Below are positions 7,262-8,820 of a stretch of 8,820 nt of DNA, piece by piece. Each line of letters starts with the position of its first letter. Position 1 is the first letter of the stretch. A model generated the notes under the pieces. That model was not told where the DNA came from, did not search any database, and worked only from the letters and a program-made list of their open reading frames with translations. The translations under genes were made by a program, and so were the position numbers. The DNA lies in contig RFXE01000062.1 in the NCBI GenBank assembly GCA_009921785.1, positions 1 to 8,820 on the forward strand. The letters run 5' to 3'. The DNA is from Alphaproteobacteria bacterium (GTDB lineage: Bacteria > Pseudomonadota > Alphaproteobacteria > Rhizobiales > Beijerinckiaceae).

Positions 7262-7290
7262 CCTGGGAACTTGCAGCACTAGATTTGTGA

Positions 7291-7461
7291 TCATCTCTTA
7301 TAATAATCGATAGGCAAGACCTTCAGCGTAACACCCTTTCGTAGGCATGATCGAGCCCCATTTATTTTTTTACTTTCGGCTTCAAACTCCCTGGTGAGAC
7401 TATTAGTCAATAATTTCTGAGTTTCAAGCCAATATGTTTTAGCCCGCTGGAGTTGAGCCAT
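7291..7461 (-). CDS. Short unrecognised ORF between the operon and the IS element
   Basis: A 56-residue reading frame from ATG at 7461, beginning MAQLQRAKTYWLETQ and ending KVLPIDYYKR. I do not recognise it. It is charged and hydrophilic with no membrane segment. The start lies three bases beyond the IS3 terminus, and the same frame continues upstream into the IS, so it could be the leftover 3' end of a gene cut by the IS junction, or simply chance. The remaining 7241-7464 DNA is A/T-rich and I see no tRNA or other gene in it. Confidence 0.2.
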   Translation of the reverse strand: MAQLQRAKTYWLETQKLLTNSLTREFEAESKKINGARSCLRKGVTLKVLPIDYYKR

Positions 7462-7464
7462 AAT

Positions 7465-7490
7465 TGGTCTGCCCCCTGAAAAGTGATCCT
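7465..7490. repeat. IS3 terminal inverted repeat, orfB end
   Basis: Begins TGGTCTGCCCCCTGAAAAGT. It pairs imperfectly with the other end: TG, CTGC, CCC and an AAA match in register. G-rich DNA followed by ATG at 7461 on the minus strand could give a chance ribosome site reading out of the element. Confidence 0.7.
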
Positions 7491-7569
7491 CCCTGATGTA
7501 TGTCTTTTGAGCCGATGAAGCGCTACCCAAGTTTAGGCTAGGGGGAACCAGAATCTCCGGGGTTAAAGC

Positions 7570-8328
7570 TCAGGACGGAGTTGCCGCCGATGAGCCGTTT
7601 AGTAGCGATATCGGCGGTTTATTGCCGATCGCGCTGTGTGTTCGCGCGTCGTCAAGGCTCATAAACCAATGTGTGTTCAGGCATTCAGCTCTGAACTTGC
7701 CGTTGAAGCTTTCGATGAAGCTGTTGTCGGTCGGTTTACCCGGTCGGGAGAAGTCTAAGATCACTCCTTTTTGGTAAGCCCACAGATCAAGATCTCGCGA
7801 GACAAACTCGGATCCTTGATCAACACGGATCGTCTTCGGATAGCCAATATTTTTGCAGATACGTTCAAGTGTTTGAACAACATCTTCGCCTCGATAGCTG
7901 AGCCGTGGATCGATAACTGGCGAGAACCGACTAAACGTGTCGACAATAGTCAAGATGCGGATCTTGGTTCCAGTGGCTAACTGATCATGGACAAAGTCCA
8001 TGGCCCATGTCTCGTTGATCTGAACGGCATCTTTCCGATTGTCTCGAAGCTTGGCCTTCACACGGCGCTTCGGTATCTTATTCCGCAATTGCAAACCCAT
8101 TTCTTTGTAAAGGCGATAAACCCGTTTCGGGTTTATCTGCCATCCTTCGCGCTTGAGCAGGATGTGAACACGTCGATAGCCGTAACGTACACGCGTCTCA
8201 CAAATATCTCTGATCTTGACCTTCAGATCGGCCTGATCGTTCCGCCTAGACTTGTAGATATAAAGCGATCGCGCAACACGGAGAGTGGAACAAGCTCGTC
8301 TGGCTGACACTTTCCAATTTGACCGCAA
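7570..8328 (-). CDS. IS3 transposase OrfB (DDE catalytic domain), internally deleted
   Basis: The catalytic half of the transposase, normally made as an OrfAB fusion by -1 frameshift; the open frame runs upstream through ALRPARKRQLVDQ to the slip site at 8367-8375. The 252-residue count is from a TTG at 8328 that is probably not the natural start. HTH_21-like YGYRRVHILLKREGW (49-63) is followed by the rve integrase core with Asp111 (WAMDFVHD), Asp170 (VDQGSEF) and Glu206 (DNSFIESFNGKFR). Asp170 to Glu206 gives the expected 35-residue spacing. After MSLDDAR (223-229) the sequence jumps straight to THSAIGNKPPISLLN. Relatives carry about 16 more residues here, including the W-R-x-x-Y-N-x-x-R-P motif. 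The loss is in frame, so the ORF stays open, but activity is doubtful. Confidence 0.88.
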   Translation of the reverse strand: MRSNWKVSARRACSTLRVARSLYIYKSRRNDQADLKVKIRDICETRVRYGYRRVHILLKREGWQINPKRVYRLYKEMGLQLRNKIPKRRVKAKLRDNRKDAVQINETWAMDFVHDQLATGTKIRILTIVDTFSRFSPVIDPRLSYRGEDVVQTLERICKNIGYPKTIRVDQGSEFVSRDLDLWAYQKGVILDFSRPGKPTDNSFIESFNGKFRAECLNTHWFMSLDDARTHSAIGNKPPISLLNGSSAATPS

Positions 8329-8360
8329 CTGATCAACAAGCTGACGTTTCCGGGCAGGCC

Positions 8361-8627
8361 TTAAAGCTTTTTTTTGAGAACATCCTGCAGCATCGCTTTG
8401 TCCAAAGACAATTCCGCCACGATCCGCTTCAACTTAGTATTCTCGTCTTCCAGTTGGCGCAAACGTTTCATCTCAGTCGGTAGCAAATTGCCGTACTTCT
8501 TCCGCCAGACATAAAAGGTCGCTTCCGAGATTCCGGCCTTCCGACAGACCTCCGCAATCGCTGTCCCCTCGTCTGCCTGCTTCAAAACAAATGCGATCTG
8601 CGCCTCGGTAAACTTCGATGCCTTCAT
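8361..8627 (-). CDS. IS3 transposase OrfA (DNA-binding subunit)
   Basis: An 88-residue protein of the usual OrfA length (HTH_Tnp_1). FTEAQIAFVLKQADEG and the helix-turn-helix core IAEVCRKAGISEATFYVWRK (residues about 24-43) bind the terminal repeats. LRQLEDENTKLKRIVAEL and the following heptads form the leucine-zipper coiled coil used for dimerisation. The start ATG at 8627 has AAGGAGA at 8633-8639. It ends in VLKKKL at the slippery A-run, where a -1 shift yields the full OrfAB transposase. The sequence style is that of the IS407 group. No damage is visible. Confidence 0.92.
   Translation of the reverse strand: MKASKFTEAQIAFVLKQADEGTAIAEVCRKAGISEATFYVWRKKYGNLLPTEMKRLRQLEDENTKLKRIVAELSLDKAMLQDVLKKKL
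8367..8375 (-). other. A8G slippery sequence for programmed -1 frameshift
   Basis: On the minus strand CTC is followed by eight A and a G. In orfA frame this reads AAA AAA AAG CTT TAA. Slipping back one base gives AAA GCT TTA AGG, which opens straight into the orfB frame (KALRPARKRQLVDQ), the sequence expected at an IS3 OrfA/OrfB junction. This is the usual IS3-family control of transposase level. Confidence 0.85.
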
Positions 8628-8640
8628 GGAACTCTCCTTG

Positions 8641-8654
8641 TCCCCAAAAGGGGA
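8641..8654. repeat. Short perfect hairpin just upstream of orfA
   Basis: TCCCC at 8641-8645 and GGGGA at 8650-8654 flank an AAAA loop. It lies immediately before the orfA ribosome site and overlaps the probable transcription start. It might block translation from read-through transcripts, as known for some IS elements; that is inference. Confidence 0.45.
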
Positions 8655-8681
8655 TCATAAATGGAAAATTCCAGTTCCAAA
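8654..8681 (-). promoter_or_regulatory. Probable IS3 transposase promoter
   Basis: On the minus strand TTTGGA (8676-8681), 16 bases, then TATGAT (8654-8659) form a fair sigma70-type pair, 27 bases before the orfA start and just inside the terminal repeat, where IS3 elements keep their weak promoter. Confidence 0.45.
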
Positions 8682-8682
8682 T

Positions 8683-8707
8683 GGCCTAATTTACGGGAAG
8701 CAGGTCA
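8683..8707. repeat. IS3 terminal inverted repeat, orfA end
   Basis: Read inward from 8707 it begins TGACCTGCTTCCCGTAAATT. An alternative boundary four to five bases further right is conceivable because GGTCTG also occurs there (8708-8712 region read on the minus strand), but TGACCTGC with the TG/CA rule is the better fit. Confidence 0.6.
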
Positions 8708-8820
8708 GACCCGAAGGGCAGCGGAGCAAAACCAGCCGAAGAGGCATTTGCGGCGTTACAACGGCATTCCGAAAACTCACTTCCATCTTTTCTCGAAAGA
8801 ATGCGAGTGGCGCTTCAATT
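8708..8820 (+). pseudogene. Fragment of an IS1595-family transposase gene (3' part), cut by the IS3 end and the window edge
   Basis: From 8730 the plus strand reads NQPKRHLRRYNGIPKTHF followed by HLFSKECEWRFN to the window edge. This matches the C-terminal region of ISXO2-like (IS1595) transposases, where W-N-Q-A-K-R-H-L-R-x-F-N-G-I-P-K and L-K-E-C-E-W-R-F-N are highly conserved. Before it, where relatives have H-I-N-G-I-E-x-F-W, the frame instead gives RRAAEQ. The 5' coding part is therefore missing or scrambled next to the IS3 end. A Ser stands where relatives usually have Leu in LFLKECEW. The frame is open back to an ATG at 8661 inside the IS3 end, giving a chance fused ORF. A remnant, not a working transposase; its continuation is outside the window. 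Confidence 0.7.

Larger units (their letters stand above)
7465..8707 (-). mobile_element. IS3-family insertion sequence (IS407-like), about 1243 bp
   Basis: A near-complete IS3-family element. Its two reading frames are on the minus strand, with a slippery -1 frameshift site between them. The orfA end starts TGACCTGCTTCCCGTAAATT (reading inward from 8707) and the orfB end starts TGGTCTGCCCCCTGAAAAGT (reading inward from 7465). These are imperfect inverted repeats that begin TG and end CA as in this family. Flanks are TAAT on the left and GACC on the right, so no 3-4 base target duplication is present. The element is in the same orientation as the sugar operon, 260 bases upstream of it. The orfB product has an internal deletion (see its entry), so independent transposition is doubtful. 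Ends are placed by family knowledge and could be a few bases off, especially on the right. Confidence 0.85.

Noticed and set aside
7462..7530. Longer form of the short ORF starting at 7530 inside the IS
   Set aside because: It crosses the IS3 terminus, so the extra N-terminal part is IS end sequence and not an original gene.
1..8820. CRISPR arrays, tRNA or rRNA genes, toxin-antitoxin or phage genes
   Set aside because: No regularly spaced repeats, cloverleaf-like sequence or recognisable proteins of these kinds were seen on either strand.

Overview
The window looks like a chromosomal segment of an alphaproteobacterium, probably of the order Hyphomicrobiales (Rhizobiales). This is inferred from the type of sugar ABC operon, the protein style and the IS types. 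Base composition looks moderate (about half G+C by eye), so genus is not assignable.

Positions 1-7204 hold one long operon read on the minus strand, in transcription order: a periplasmic sugar-binding protein (6206-7204), a two-domain ABC ATPase (4637-6121), two CUT2/RbsC-type permeases (3640-4644 and 2609-3643), an FGGY sugar kinase (1174-2574), a class II aldolase closely resembling L-fuculose-1-phosphate aldolase (360-1133), and the first 88 codons of an aldo/keto reductase of the L-fucose / D-threo-aldose dehydrogenase type (1-264, cut by the window edge). ATPase, permease 1 and permease 2 overlap by 8 and 4 bases, and the other gaps are short except around the binding protein. Together they describe uptake of a sugar (best guess a 6-deoxyhexose or its ketose), phosphorylation at C1, and cleavage to DHAP plus an aldehyde. 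The reductase would act either on that aldehyde or on the free sugar. No sugar isomerase and no regulator are visible in the window. A perfect hairpin lies between the binding protein and ATPase genes, and an A/T-rich palindrome sits just upstream of the binding protein.

Positions 7205-7464 are the operon's upstream region plus an unrecognised short ORF. Positions 7465-8707 are an IS3-family element (IS407-like) in the same orientation as the operon. It has an intact orfA and an A8G slippery frameshift site. Its orfB keeps the DD(35)E triad but has lost about 16 residues in frame near the C terminus, so this copy is probably defective. No target-site duplication is visible. The far flank (8708-8820) is the 3' part of a damaged IS1595-family transposase gene on the plus strand. 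The operon therefore borders an IS-rich, probably rearranged junction, which may explain the missing regulator.

I did not find a wholly new system. The most interesting points are the substrate logic of the operon without an isomerase, a 40-residue Lys/Arg/Ala tail on the aldolase, the post-SBP hairpin, and the IS junction.
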